64,000 nt of DNA, from NCBI GenBank assembly GCA_002840285.1, contig PHAE01000005.1:1-64000 (forward strand), read 5' to 3'. Source of the stretch: Firmicutes bacterium HGW-Firmicutes-11. GTDB lineage: Bacteria > Bacillota > Clostridia > Peptostreptococcales > Anaerovoracaceae. This document shows, one piece after another, positions 35,421-43,611 of this stretch (positions are counted from its first letter, which is position 1; every line of letters starts with the position of its first letter). Both the position numbers and the translations under genes were made by a program. The notes beneath the pieces are model-generated. The model ran no database searches. It saw only the letters and a program-made list of their open reading frames with translations, and was not told the origin of the DNA.

Positions 35421-35843
35421 ATGAAACAACTGATCGTATTGGCGGCCGTGCTTCCTATACTGCTTGTTTTTCTTGCCCAATTCACTTTGGATCAACAAAA
35501 CGGGATTGCTGTCAGCATCGTACAGGAGCATGTTTATACAGCGAAAGAAAAAGCAAAACAGGAAGGATATTTCTCTGAGGAAATAAAAAATGAATTACGG
35601 GCGGAACTAAGTCAGGCGCTTCGGATCTCTCCTCAGGACGTGATGATCGAGGCCACGGAAACGGTACAGTACCGGATCAACCATTTTGATCCGGGAGGAA
35701 GAGGGATCCTGCATTACAAGATTTCAATACCCCTCAGTAGACTGATGTCGGGTGGAAGGATGATGGGTCTGGACGAAGCAGAGAATACAAGGTTGTTTAC
35801 TGTGGAGGGAAGCACTGCCAGTGAACGGCTACCGCAGCATTAA
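35421..35843 (+). CDS. Small secreted/anchored protein of Tad-like locus (140 aa)
   Basis: Starts MKQLIVLAAVLPILLVFLAQ, the same N-terminal pattern as peptides 1 and 2, followed by a 115-residue extracytoplasmic domain (QQNGIAVSIVQEHVYTAKEKAKQEGYF...). AGGAGG is four bases before the ATG. The single N-terminal helix and size are like TadE/TadF pseudopilins; I recognise no named family with confidence. Confidence 0.75.
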   Translation: MKQLIVLAAVLPILLVFLAQFTLDQQNGIAVSIVQEHVYTAKEKAKQEGYFSEEIKNELRAELSQALRISPQDVMIEATETVQYRINHFDPGGRGILHYKISIPLSRLMSGGRMMGLDEAENTRLFTVEGSTASERLPQH

Positions 35844-35860
35844 GGAAATATGAGGTAGGA

Positions 35861-36322
35861 ATGAAAGTGCTTTTGGTTTTCCTTGCATTGATGATGGCGA
35901 ACCTTACCTATATAAGTTATAAGGGAGACCTGAATCAATATCTCCAGCTGCGTACGTTCCTGAAAGCAGTAGCGGAAGAAAGCGCTGCCGGTGCGGCTTT
36001 GTACTATGACGAGGAAGCGTACGGAAATGGAATCATGATCATAAAGGATCGGGACGCAGAATCGTTTGTTGATTCCATGGTGGATCGCGCAGAACAGCTT
36101 CTCTTTCTGGAGAGTGGAGAATCCCTGGATCATGAAATGATCATCCTCGATGATCGAAACGGCGGCGCGGCCCGTGGGCTGTCGCCCACGGTGGAGGTCA
36201 CCCTCACCTTGACCTCCCGCGACCTGTTCCGGCTCCCGTTCCTCACCGTGGAACAGGTCAGCCGCGCCGCAAAATATGAACTTGCCGATTCCAACGCCCA
36301 ATGCTACAATGAAGTCCAATGA
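35861..36322 (+). CDS. Last small membrane-anchored protein of Tad-like locus (153 aa)
   Basis: One N-terminal hydrophobic helix (MKVLLVFLALMMANLTYISY) followed by a 130-residue soluble domain with AVAEESAAGAALYYDEEAYG, a TadE/TadG-like feature in which an Ala-rich helix follows the anchor. A perfect 8-bp hairpin (36172-36191) lies in its coding sequence. It is the final member of the run of four small genes. Confidence 0.7.
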   Translation: MKVLLVFLALMMANLTYISYKGDLNQYLQLRTFLKAVAEESAAGAALYYDEEAYGNGIMIIKDRDAESFVDSMVDRAEQLLFLESGESLDHEMIILDDRNGGAARGLSPTVEVTLTLTSRDLFRLPFLTVEQVSRAAKYELADSNAQCYNEVQ

Positions 36323-36340
36323 GCAAAGGGAAGGGAAGCA

Positions 36341-37153
36341 ATGGAATCGGCAGAGCGCACAGGGCAAATAGAGCACCTCTCAAATAGAATATGGGAACTG
36401 GATTTCGCACGGGGCGTGTGCATTCTTCTCATGGTCATGGACCACACGCTTTTTGATCTTGCCTTCATTTTCCGCTACCAGTGGTTTGGCAGAGGCGAAG
36501 GGAACGGATTTCTGTTTTGGCTTGCGGAAACCGCAAGAACCGAATACTTTCCATGGATCATGCGGGATATCGTCTGGGCGATCGCGGTATTTACCTTTGT
36601 GTTTCTCTGTGGATTGAGTTGTTCCTTCAGTCATTCCAATCTGAAACGAGGCTTGCGACTGGCCGGGATCGCAATTTTATTGACATTGTTCACCTTCGGA
36701 CTGGATCTGTTGTTCGGCCAGACCGATCGCTATACGATTCGATTTGGTATTCTTCACATGTTGTCCGCATCCATTCTGCTGTACTGTCTGCTTGCCAAGC
36801 TCAAACCTATGATCCTTGCGATGATCGCATTTGCAGCGATCGGAACCGGATCCTACTTTTCCAGTCAACCTTTAGAAACATCCTTTTCTCCTGCGGCAAT
36901 CTTTGTAAACAGCACAGCTGATTTTTATTCGGCTGATTATTTCACCTTGTTTCCGTGGTTCGGGTATTTTCTTTTAGGAGCGATCCTAGGGCCGATCCTT
37001 TACAAAAAAAGAAACTCCCGATTTCCGGGAGCGGCAGGGAAGGGCTGGCATCGTCCGATTTTATTCGTCGGCAGAAATTCATTGATCGTTTATGTGATAC
37101 ACCAACCTGTAGTTTATGGACTGTTATGGCTGGTTGGAGTGCTGTTCTTATAA
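36341..37153 (+). CDS. Heparan-alpha-glucosaminide N-acetyltransferase-like (DUF1624) membrane protein
   Basis: This 270-aa polytopic protein begins its fold with NRIWELDFARGVCILLMVMDHTLFD, the DUF1624 signature with its conserved Asp-His. About seven membrane helices follow, and the end has GRNSLIVYVIHQPVVYG, as in acyltransferase-3-like families. The acyl acceptor is unknown, perhaps a surface glycan. It starts 18 bp after the Tad-like locus and may be co-transcribed, but its family is found widely on its own. It overlaps the convergent hydrolase gene by 6 bp. Confidence 0.8.
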   Translation: MESAERTGQIEHLSNRIWELDFARGVCILLMVMDHTLFDLAFIFRYQWFGRGEGNGFLFWLAETARTEYFPWIMRDIVWAIAVFTFVFLCGLSCSFSHSNLKRGLRLAGIAILLTLFTFGLDLLFGQTDRYTIRFGILHMLSASILLYCLLAKLKPMILAMIAFAAIGTGSYFSSQPLETSFSPAAIFVNSTADFYSADYFTLFPWFGYFLLGAILGPILYKKRNSRFPGAAGKGWHRPILFVGRNSLIVYVIHQPVVYGLLWLVGVLFL

Positions 37154-37753
37154 ACCGCCGCGTCGCCTGAAGTCTTCAAACAAGAACTCAGCAAGCGCCG
37201 CGTGTCCGACGACCGTAGGGTGAAGACCATCGCTGAGATACTCTTCGACATTGGATCTGTCGTAGAGATCCATGTAGTATCTTTGGGTGTCGACCACAGC
37301 AATCCCCTGGTCCGAAGAAAGTTCCATCATCAGTTCTCTCATCAGAACGAGTTCTTTCGCCACCTTTTCATAGTCCGTGCCTTCCAGCCACCTTTGTTCT
37401 GCCAAAGCACCGTCGATCATCAGTGGCGTCAAAAGGACCGGCAGGATCCCGTGAGCGATCGCTGTGTGTCCCAAAACAAGCAACGACGCAAGGGCTTCCG
37501 CTGGCGTAGCCGTGCTGTAGATGAAATCGTTGGTTCCAGTCAAAAGATAGACTCGGGAAGGCTTGTGAGACAGCACGTCCTTTTCAAATCTTGATTTGAT
37601 CTGGTCGGTCGTTTCTCCGTTGATCCCTTTGTTTATGACGTCATGTCCTGTCATTTCCCGAAAGCGGCTGACGAAACACTCGCTTCGTTTGTGGGGAAAG
37701 CCGTTGACGATACTGTTCCCGATGAAGACGATTTTTTCTTTTCGCTGAGACAT
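37148..37753 (-). CDS. SGNH/GDSL hydrolase
   Basis: This 201-aa protein shows the SGNH blocks: block I FIGNSIVNG (Asn replaces the Asp of GDS, the catalytic Ser is kept), block II NKGINGETT, block III LLTGTNDF and block V DGLHPTVVGH (catalytic Asp-x-x-His). Such enzymes are esterases or lipases of small acyl substrates. It has AAAGGA upstream of the ATG. It is convergent with the DUF1624 acyltransferase-like gene, an opposite activity, though no link is proven. Confidence 0.88.
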   Translation of the reverse strand: MSQRKEKIVFIGNSIVNGFPHKRSECFVSRFREMTGHDVINKGINGETTDQIKSRFEKDVLSHKPSRVYLLTGTNDFIYSTATPAEALASLLVLGHTAIAHGILPVLLTPLMIDGALAEQRWLEGTDYEKVAKELVLMRELMMELSSDQGIAVVDTQRYYMDLYDRSNVEEYLSDGLHPTVVGHAALAEFLFEDFRRRGGL

Positions 37754-37792
37754 CTTCTGTTCCTTTCAAATATGCTACATAGCATCGTGTGG

Positions 37793-37820
37793 TTGACAAA
37801 GCCCTTGCTATGGTTATAAT
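37793..37820 (+). promoter_or_regulatory. thrS promoter
   Basis: TTGACA (37793-37798), 16 bp, TATAAT (37815-37820). It gives a leader of about 185 nt before thrS. Confidence 0.85.
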
Positions 37821-37826
37821 TATAAT

Positions 37827-37992
37827 TGCATTACGAATACTGTCAAATGCGAAGAAGAGGTTACCACCTCGGAGCAGCTCCTGATGAGGGAAGCCGGCCG
37901 CCGAACTGCGGTCGTTATGGAAATTGAGAATTCGTTTGGGTGGAACCGCAGAAATGCCCCAAGCATTGTATTTGCAATTGCTTGGTTTTTTT
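37827..37992 (+). promoter_or_regulatory. Threonine T-box leader upstream of thrS
   Basis: The antiterminator is clear: TTTGGG (37935-37940) pairs with CCCAAG (37958-37963), enclosing the 7-nt bulge TGGAACC (37941-37947) and a small GCA/TGC helix with a GAAA loop. The competing terminator pairs CCAAGCATTG (37959-37968) with CAATTGCTTGG (37975-37985), followed by seven T. A Thr codon ACC at 37863-37865 is a candidate specifier. The bulge UGGA is complementary to the UCCA end of the tRNA-Thr at 9783-9857. Only about 110 nt separate the predicted transcript start from the T-box motif, so stem I is unusually short. Confidence 0.85.
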
Positions 37993-38013
37993 ATTCTATA
38001 GGAGGAAAACAAG

Positions 38014-39795
38014 ATGGAACAACAGAACAACACCATACAGGCAGAAGAAGTCCTGCAGGACATCAAAGCGTTTGAGTCGGGAGAAGACAGCAAAGCGTTC
38101 CGGCACACATCGTCCCATATATTGGCCCAGGCAGTCAAACGACTGTTTCCGGAAGCGAAACTCGGGATCGGCCCCGCCATCGAAAACGGATACTATTACG
38201 ATTTTGATCTGGATCATCGCTTCAGCGACGAAGACATTTCTGCCATCGAAAGAGAAATGAAAAAAATCACCAAGGCGAATCTTCCTTTGGAACGGTACAC
38301 TTTGCCAAGAGACGAAGCCATCCGGTTCATGGAAGAGAAGGGCGAGACTTACAAGGTGGAACTGATCAATGATCTTCCGGAAGACGCGGAGATCTCTTTC
38401 TACAAGCAAGGGGATTTTACTGATCTTTGTGCCGGGCCACATAAAAATGCAACAAGTTCGATCAAAGCCCTGAAGCTCATCAGCGTTGCCGGCGCTTATT
38501 GGAGGGGCAGTGAGAAAAACAAGATGCTGCAACGCATCTATGGCACATCGTTTCCCAACCAGCTGATGCTGGATGGCTATCTTGCCATGGTGGAAGAAGC
38601 AAAAAAACGAGATCATAGAAAGATCGGCAAGGAAATGGATCTCTTCGCAATTTACGAAGAAGGCCCGGGATTTCCGTTTTTCTTCCCCAAGGGAATGGTG
38701 ATCCGAAACGAACTGGAATCGTACTGGAGACAGATCCATACAAAGAACGGATATCAGGAAATAAAAACGCCTCTGATCCTGTCAGAGGACCTTTGGCATA
38801 CGTCGGGGCACTGGGATCACTACCAGAACAATATGTACTTCACCAAGATCGATGATGGCGACTTTGCTATCAAGCCTATGAATTGCCCGGGAGCCATGCT
38901 GGCCTACAAGCGAAAAATGTACAGCTACAGAGACTTTCCCATGCGAGTGGGAGAATTGGGTCAGGTTCACCGCCACGAGCTGTCAGGAGCCCTTCACGGC
39001 CTGATGCGGGTACGCACCTTCACACAGGATGATGCCCACATATTCATGCTGCCGGAGCAGGTGAAAGACGAGATCGTAGGCGTGATCGACCTGGTGGATC
39101 AGGTTTATAAGCTCTTTGGATTCAAATATCATGTGGAGCTTTCGACCCGTCCGGAAAAAGCCATGGGAAGCGAAGAAGAATGGAACAGCGCAACGAATGC
39201 GTTACGGGAAGCATTAGAGTCAAAAGGTATGGATTTCATCATCAACGAAGGAGACGGCGCGTTCTACGGACCGAAAATCGACTTCCATCTGGAAGATTCC
39301 ATCGGCAGGACATGGCAGTGCGGTACCATTCAACTTGATTTTCAGATGCCGCAGCGTTTTGATCTCACCTACGTGGGAAGCGACGGCGAGAAGCATCGCC
39401 CGGTCATGATCCATCGCGTCATTTTTGGAAGCATCGAGCGGTTCATCGGGATCCTTACCGAACACTTTGCCGGAAAATTTCCGCTATGGCTGGCGCCTGT
39501 GCAAGTCCGGCTACTGACTGTGACCGAGAAGTTCAACGAATATGCCTATGGTCTTGCGGAACGAATGAAGGATGAAGGACTGCGGGTCGAAGTCGACGGA
39601 CGAAACGAGAAAATCGGCTATAAGATCCGGGAAGCCCGCAATCAAAGAGACGCCTACCTCCTGGTGATCGGCGAGCGAGAAGCTGAATCCGGGACGGTAT
39701 CGGTCCGCTCGAACAAAGAAGGGGAACTGGGTGAGATGTCAGCCGAGGCATTGATCGATAAATTGAAAGAAGAAATCGCATCCAAGGCTTATTAA
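38014..39795 (+). CDS. thrS: Threonine-tRNA ligase, lacking the TGS domain
   Basis: This 593-aa class II synthetase begins directly with the editing domain (RHTSSHILAQAVKRLFPEAKLGIGPAIENGYYYDFD from residue 30) in place of the 60-residue TGS domain of most homologues. Zinc ligands are visible in MNCPGAM, RHELSG and HRVIFGS. The C-terminal anticodon-binding domain is complete. AGGAGG lies before ATG 38014, so no longer form is likely. It is governed by the upstream T-box. Confidence 0.95.
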   Translation: MEQQNNTIQAEEVLQDIKAFESGEDSKAFRHTSSHILAQAVKRLFPEAKLGIGPAIENGYYYDFDLDHRFSDEDISAIEREMKKITKANLPLERYTLPRDEAIRFMEEKGETYKVELINDLPEDAEISFYKQGDFTDLCAGPHKNATSSIKALKLISVAGAYWRGSEKNKMLQRIYGTSFPNQLMLDGYLAMVEEAKKRDHRKIGKEMDLFAIYEEGPGFPFFFPKGMVIRNELESYWRQIHTKNGYQEIKTPLILSEDLWHTSGHWDHYQNNMYFTKIDDGDFAIKPMNCPGAMLAYKRKMYSYRDFPMRVGELGQVHRHELSGALHGLMRVRTFTQDDAHIFMLPEQVKDEIVGVIDLVDQVYKLFGFKYHVELSTRPEKAMGSEEEWNSATNALREALESKGMDFIINEGDGAFYGPKIDFHLEDSIGRTWQCGTIQLDFQMPQRFDLTYVGSDGEKHRPVMIHRVIFGSIERFIGILTEHFAGKFPLWLAPVQVRLLTVTEKFNEYAYGLAERMKDEGLRVEVDGRNEKIGYKIREARNQRDAYLLVIGEREAESGTVSVRSNKEGELGEMSAEALIDKLKEEIASKAY

Positions 39796-39831
39796 ATAAA
39801 ATATGAATGGGGCAATTCAGTAAAAGATGAA

Positions 39832-40155
39832 TTATCTCAGCTTTTGAAAGAGTGATTCCAGCCGCAGGTCTTTTTCCTCTCCCGACAGAGCGAGGGCTTG
39901 ATAGGAATCTTCCATAAACTCGACGCCTTCCTTAGTCAACGAGACACGGAAGCGACGGCTGACCACATTGCCATTGTAGTTCACGAGACCCCGATCCTGA
40001 AGAAACCGCAGTTGAAAATTGATTTCACTGTAGTATCCACCATCGATCTGGGCAGGATCCAGTTTGATCGGTTGATCCGGACGCTTGTCGGACTGACGGT
40101 AGAGCGTCTTCAGTATCTCGAGACGAGTGTTTACTTGGTTCTGTAATACCGGCAA
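39832..40155 (-). CDS. Small winged-helix protein (putative transcription regulator)
   Basis: A 107-aa protein with a predicted winged helix: NTRLEILKTLYRQSDKRPD, IDGGYYSEINFQLRFLQDRGLVNYNGN, RRFRVSLTKEGVEFMED. It looks like YjcQ-type or phage-type DNA-binding proteins, but I cannot name the family. The start is TTG 40155 with GGAGG seven bases upstream. Two direct repeats overlie its own start of transcription, which suggests self-regulation. Confidence 0.7.
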   Translation of the reverse strand: MPVLQNQVNTRLEILKTLYRQSDKRPDQPIKLDPAQIDGGYYSEINFQLRFLQDRGLVNYNGNVVSRRFRVSLTKEGVEFMEDSYQALALSGEEKDLRLESLFQKLR

Positions 40156-40171
40156 TGAAATACCTCCTTTT

Positions 40172-40207
40172 CGTACGATCTTTAGGAGTGCGTACGACCT
40201 TTAGGAG
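40172..40207 (-). promoter_or_regulatory. Paired direct repeats, candidate operators of the winged-helix gene
   Basis: CGTACGATCTTTAGGAG (40172-40188) and CGTACGACCTTTAGGAG (40191-40207) differ at one base and are 19 bp apart. On the minus strand a TATAAT with extended TGG lies at 40214-40209, so the repeats cover the predicted transcript start and leader. Confidence 0.6.
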
Positions 40208-40280
40208 AATTATACCAGTTTCAACTTCGCTGTGCTATACTGATACTGAAAGATTCGGCGCTTGGCCGTAGAGGTGAGAT

Positions 40281-40565
40281 ATGTTTGGAAACGAAAAAGA
40301 TCCGGAAGGAACAGAGTGGCGGGAAGGCATCTACCTGACCACCGCAAAAAACTCTCTGGAAGCTGACATCTTGGAATCAAAACTTCGAGGAGAGGGGATC
40401 CCTTCGATTCGCCGCTATCGAGGCGCCAGCAATGCGATGGAGATCATCATGGGCACCAATACAACCTTCCCCATCGAGCTTTACGTCCCGGAAGAAACGC
40501 TGGAGGATGCGAGAAACATCATCATAGCGATCCCCCTGGTCGGAGACGAACTACCAGAAGAGTAA
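40281..40565 (+). CDS. DUF2007-like small protein
   Basis: A 94-aa soluble protein with the ferredoxin-like pattern of DUF2007/putative signal-transducing proteins: IYLTTAKNSLEADILESKLRGEGIPSIRR near the N-terminus and FPIELYVPEETLEDARNIIIAI near the end. GAGGTGA precedes the ATG and a TATACT with extended TGC lies at 40236-40241. Function unknown. A hairpin of the AAGGGCTG family follows. Confidence 0.75.
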   Translation: MFGNEKDPEGTEWREGIYLTTAKNSLEADILESKLRGEGIPSIRRYRGASNAMEIIMGTNTTFPIELYVPEETLEDARNIIIAIPLVGDELPEE

Positions 40566-40598
40566 AATGCCTGAAAAGTCAAGGACAATAAGGAAACG

Positions 40599-40628
40599 AA
40601 GGGCTGACACCAGTAGGTGCCAGCCCTT
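40599..40628 (+). terminator. AAGGGCTG-family hairpin after the DUF2007-like gene
   Basis: AAGGGCTGACACC (40599-40611) pairs with GGTGCCAGCCCTT (40616-40628) with one A/C mismatch and loop AGTA. No T run follows. Related hairpins lie at 5896 and 61889. Confidence 0.55.
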
Positions 40629-40682
40629 TCGCTCATTATGAGACAGCTATATTTTGAGCGGATCGCTTTGATGGAAGGATCC

Positions 40683-42740
40683 TCAGTCCAGAAAATCAAG
40701 TCCGTCATTGAGGTATCCAGTGAGCACCTGAGGGCCAACCAAGCCGCCTTGTAAGATGACTGGCTGGTAGGTGATTTCGATGAAATAGGCTTCGTCATAG
40801 TCGATCTGTATCGAATCGTACCGATCCAGAATCAACTGGATCTGATCTTTGTCCGTGACTGTGAGAATCGGCGTTCTGCTGGAGGGATATGCGATATCCT
40901 GCGTCTCGCGCATTGCCATTTCCTTTTCCCACCCATAGTAGGAATCCATGTCATTCGCTCGGAACACATTGATGCCCTCCACCATGTCTGCCGTGACGCC
41001 GAAGAAATAACCGTGAGCATTGAGCCACTGGATCGTATTGACCGCCGATAGGGGAATCTGGATCACGGCATTCATCGTCTTGCCTTCTATGGTATAAGAC
41101 AACTCCGCCCGTGCATATTTGTGACGCAGACTCACGAACTCTTCGAAGGTCATTAAGTGAAGATCCTTGTCGATGGCAGCGACCAGTTCCGCTACCGCCT
41201 GAGGATTGCGGATCTCCGGCATGGCATCACGATATTCGTCGCTATAAACCAAAATCCGGTCAAAGGTTTGAGCGCCAAGATTGTGGAGAGAGCGCGCGTT
41301 TTTGTATTCTTCCGATTCAAAGATCTGCTTCAACTCTGGACTTGCCGCGTAAAATCGATAATCGATCGTGTAATTGCGGTTGATCCGGAAAGGGAAACCG
41401 GTGTCATAAGCCATACGAACAGAACTCATGTATTGATTGCCCGAAGGAGAGGTGAAGCGTTCCCTGTTTTCCAGGATAGAGCGATGAAACTCGGTCAAAG
41501 CCCGAATGTTCGCTTCGTCCTTTAAGCCTGTTCTGTCATCAACATAAGGCATGTACTCGTAGAAGGAGGAGGGAAAACCGGAACGAAACTCGGCGCTTTC
41601 CACCTTCCCGGGATCCGGAACTCTGCGTTCAAAACCAGTTGCATCCACATTGAGACCAACGAGAAAGATGACGGCGATAACACTGTAGATCAGGAAATTA
41701 CGAAGTCCCTTTAGATTGAAGATCCGTATCGTCTTTTGCACGATCATCTGTCCGATGATGAAGAAGATGATCGTTCCGGCGGCGAATCCCATGTACATGT
41801 AGAAATCGCCTTCGCCGAGGACCCGGAAATAAAATCCCAGGAGGGTCATTCCTAGAAAGGCAATGATGTAGGACAGCACCGGCTTCAGGAACGTGAAGGT
41901 CAGAGAATCGGTCGCCCGTTCCAGCTTGCGTTTGTGGTAGAGAACAACTGCCGCCACCACCATAAGAACGATGGTGAAAAGGTAGAACAGGATCTCATAG
42001 ATGTTGAAATACCCTGCACCCTGAAGGACCGAAGTGTAGGGCGAGATCGAAAGACCGACGTCCACCCAGTCTCCCGACAGATCAAAGCCGTACAGGTACT
42101 GCTGGAAGTAGACATGAAATACAGCATAAAGGATCGGGATCAAAAAGATGAAGAAGTAGGAAACTAAAAGATGAACGGTGCTGTTTCCTGTCACGATCGC
42201 GGTGAACACAGCTACGCTGTAGAGAACGACGATGATCAACAGGGAGGTCAGCATCCAGTTGCCGATTTCTCCATATGTAAATACATTGACCGCGGCTTCT
42301 GCCGAAGACCCGTCGGGAGCGTAGCCAAAAGTGCGCATGGCCGGTTTGCTGACGGCGAAAAGAAGAAGCCCGTTCAAGATCACAGGGCCACAGGAGAGCA
42401 ATAGCCCGGACAAGAAGTTGCTGTTGAAGAGCTTGCTTCTGTCGAAGGGCAGAGAATGCATGACAGCAACCGAGCCTGGACTTTGCAGATAACGGAACAA
42501 GACCACAGCCGTGAACACCGGAATCAGCAAATGGGCTCCCATATAAAACGGCTGAAGATTGTGAAGCGACATTTCGATGTAAGATGCCATTCGGTCGATG
42601 TTTCGGTAGCTCATGAGTATAGGAAACACACCAGAAAGGAAATACACCAAAAATGCAATAGCGGGTATCGCCCACAGTCGTCTTAAATTCTCTCTGATAA
42701 GAGGAATGGAAATGCTAAAATAGGATGCCTTGGATCTCAT
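40683..42740 (-). CDS. ABC transporter permease with large extracytoplasmic domain (DUF6449-like)
   Basis: This 685-aa protein has about ten membrane helices in the first 380 residues, then a soluble region of about 300 residues (from NVDATGFERRVPDPGKVESAEF). The membrane part resembles YtrC/YtrD- and ABC-2-type permeases (WAIPAIAFLVYFLSGVFPILMSYRN, MHSLPFDRSKLFNSNFLSGLLL). The extracytoplasmic part resembles permeases of Firmicute GntR-ABC loci. ATG 42740 has GGAGG eight bases upstream; the start lies within the ATPase gene (26-bp overlap). Substrate unknown; related systems respond to cell-wall antibiotics. Confidence 0.8.
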   Translation of the reverse strand: MRSKASYFSISIPLIRENLRRLWAIPAIAFLVYFLSGVFPILMSYRNIDRMASYIEMSLHNLQPFYMGAHLLIPVFTAVVLFRYLQSPGSVAVMHSLPFDRSKLFNSNFLSGLLLSCGPVILNGLLLFAVSKPAMRTFGYAPDGSSAEAAVNVFTYGEIGNWMLTSLLIIVVLYSVAVFTAIVTGNSTVHLLVSYFFIFLIPILYAVFHVYFQQYLYGFDLSGDWVDVGLSISPYTSVLQGAGYFNIYEILFYLFTIVLMVVAAVVLYHKRKLERATDSLTFTFLKPVLSYIIAFLGMTLLGFYFRVLGEGDFYMYMGFAAGTIIFFIIGQMIVQKTIRIFNLKGLRNFLIYSVIAVIFLVGLNVDATGFERRVPDPGKVESAEFRSGFPSSFYEYMPYVDDRTGLKDEANIRALTEFHRSILENRERFTSPSGNQYMSSVRMAYDTGFPFRINRNYTIDYRFYAASPELKQIFESEEYKNARSLHNLGAQTFDRILVYSDEYRDAMPEIRNPQAVAELVAAIDKDLHLMTFEEFVSLRHKYARAELSYTIEGKTMNAVIQIPLSAVNTIQWLNAHGYFFGVTADMVEGINVFRANDMDSYYGWEKEMAMRETQDIAYPSSRTPILTVTDKDQIQLILDRYDSIQIDYDEAYFIEITYQPVILQGGLVGPQVLTGYLNDGLDFLD

Positions 42741-43611
42741 TTTCTCCACCTCCTAACTCGTAAATAAAGATCTCTTCCAATGAAAGGGGAAGCAGATCGA
42801 ACACTACCGGATCCTTTGCGCCGATCACCTGTTCCACCAGGTCTCTGCGATTGCGAACGATGAGCAGTTCCACAGAACCGCGAACCTCTTTGTGCAAGAC
42901 ATTGAGCCCCGCATAAGGGTTTTCCTGCGGTGTGCGGAAAGCGACCTGAATCTTGTGGATGTCGGATTTCAACTCGTCCAAATCACGCTCGATCATCATC
43001 TTGCCATGATTGAGAATACCGATGGAATCACAGATCCCTTCCATTTCCCGAAGATTATGAGAAGAAACCAATACGGTCATTTCCCGTTCTGCCACATCTT
43101 CGACCACGTATTTCCATACCAGTTTCCGTATGATGGGATCCAGCCCGTCGATCGGTTCGTCCAGGATCAGATAATCCGGCATGGTGCTCATGATCAGTAT
43201 AAAAGCAGCCTGTTTCTGCATGCCCTTGGAAAACCGTGACAATTTTCTCGTTTCGCTGAGATCGAACTGTCGAACCATCTTTTGATAGCGTTCTCCATTC
43301 CAGCGTGGATAGAGCGACCGGTAAAAGTTCGCAGATTCCTTTAAATTATAGGAACTGAGAAAATAGAGATCGTCAGGAATGTAGCCCATCCGCTCCTTGA
43401 TGTCTATGTTTTCGTAGACCGGAACGTCCTCGATGGTGATTTCACCGCCATCTTGTCGAAGGATACCGGTCACATGCTTGATCAACGTAGTTTTGCCGGC
43501 TCCGTTTGTGCCGACCAGTCCGTAGATCGAGCCTTTCTTGACATTCAAATCAAGTCCGATCAGCGCAGGGAAACCGTCAAACGTCTTGTCGACATGCTGC
43601 ACCTTAATCAT
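42715..43611 (-). CDS. ABC transporter ATP-binding protein (YtrB-like)
   Basis: This 298-aa ATPase has Walker A GTNGAGKTTLIKH, a signature motif degenerated to FSKGMQKQ, Walker B YLILDEPIDGLDP and the H-loop LVSSHN. ATG 43611 has AAAGGAG seven bases upstream. It overlaps the gntR gene by 8 bp and the permease by 26 bp. Confidence 0.93.
   Translation of the reverse strand: MIKVQHVDKTFDGFPALIGLDLNVKKGSIYGLVGTNGAGKTTLIKHVTGILRQDGGEITIEDVPVYENIDIKERMGYIPDDLYFLSSYNLKESANFYRSLYPRWNGERYQKMVRQFDLSETRKLSRFSKGMQKQAAFILIMSTMPDYLILDEPIDGLDPIIRKLVWKYVVEDVAEREMTVLVSSHNLREMEGICDSIGILNHGKMMIERDLDELKSDIHKIQVAFRTPQENPYAGLNVLHKEVRGSVELLIVRNRRDLVEQVIGAKDPVVFDLLPLSLEEIFIYELGGGENEIQGILF

Noticed and set aside
36172-36191. 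Perfect 8-bp hairpin CCGTGGGC/GCCCACGG as a terminator
   Set aside because: It lies inside a coding sequence and has no T run; the flanking frame is intact.
37884-38075. 63-codon frame in the thrS leader
   Set aside because: It covers the T-box and terminator and runs into thrS in another frame.
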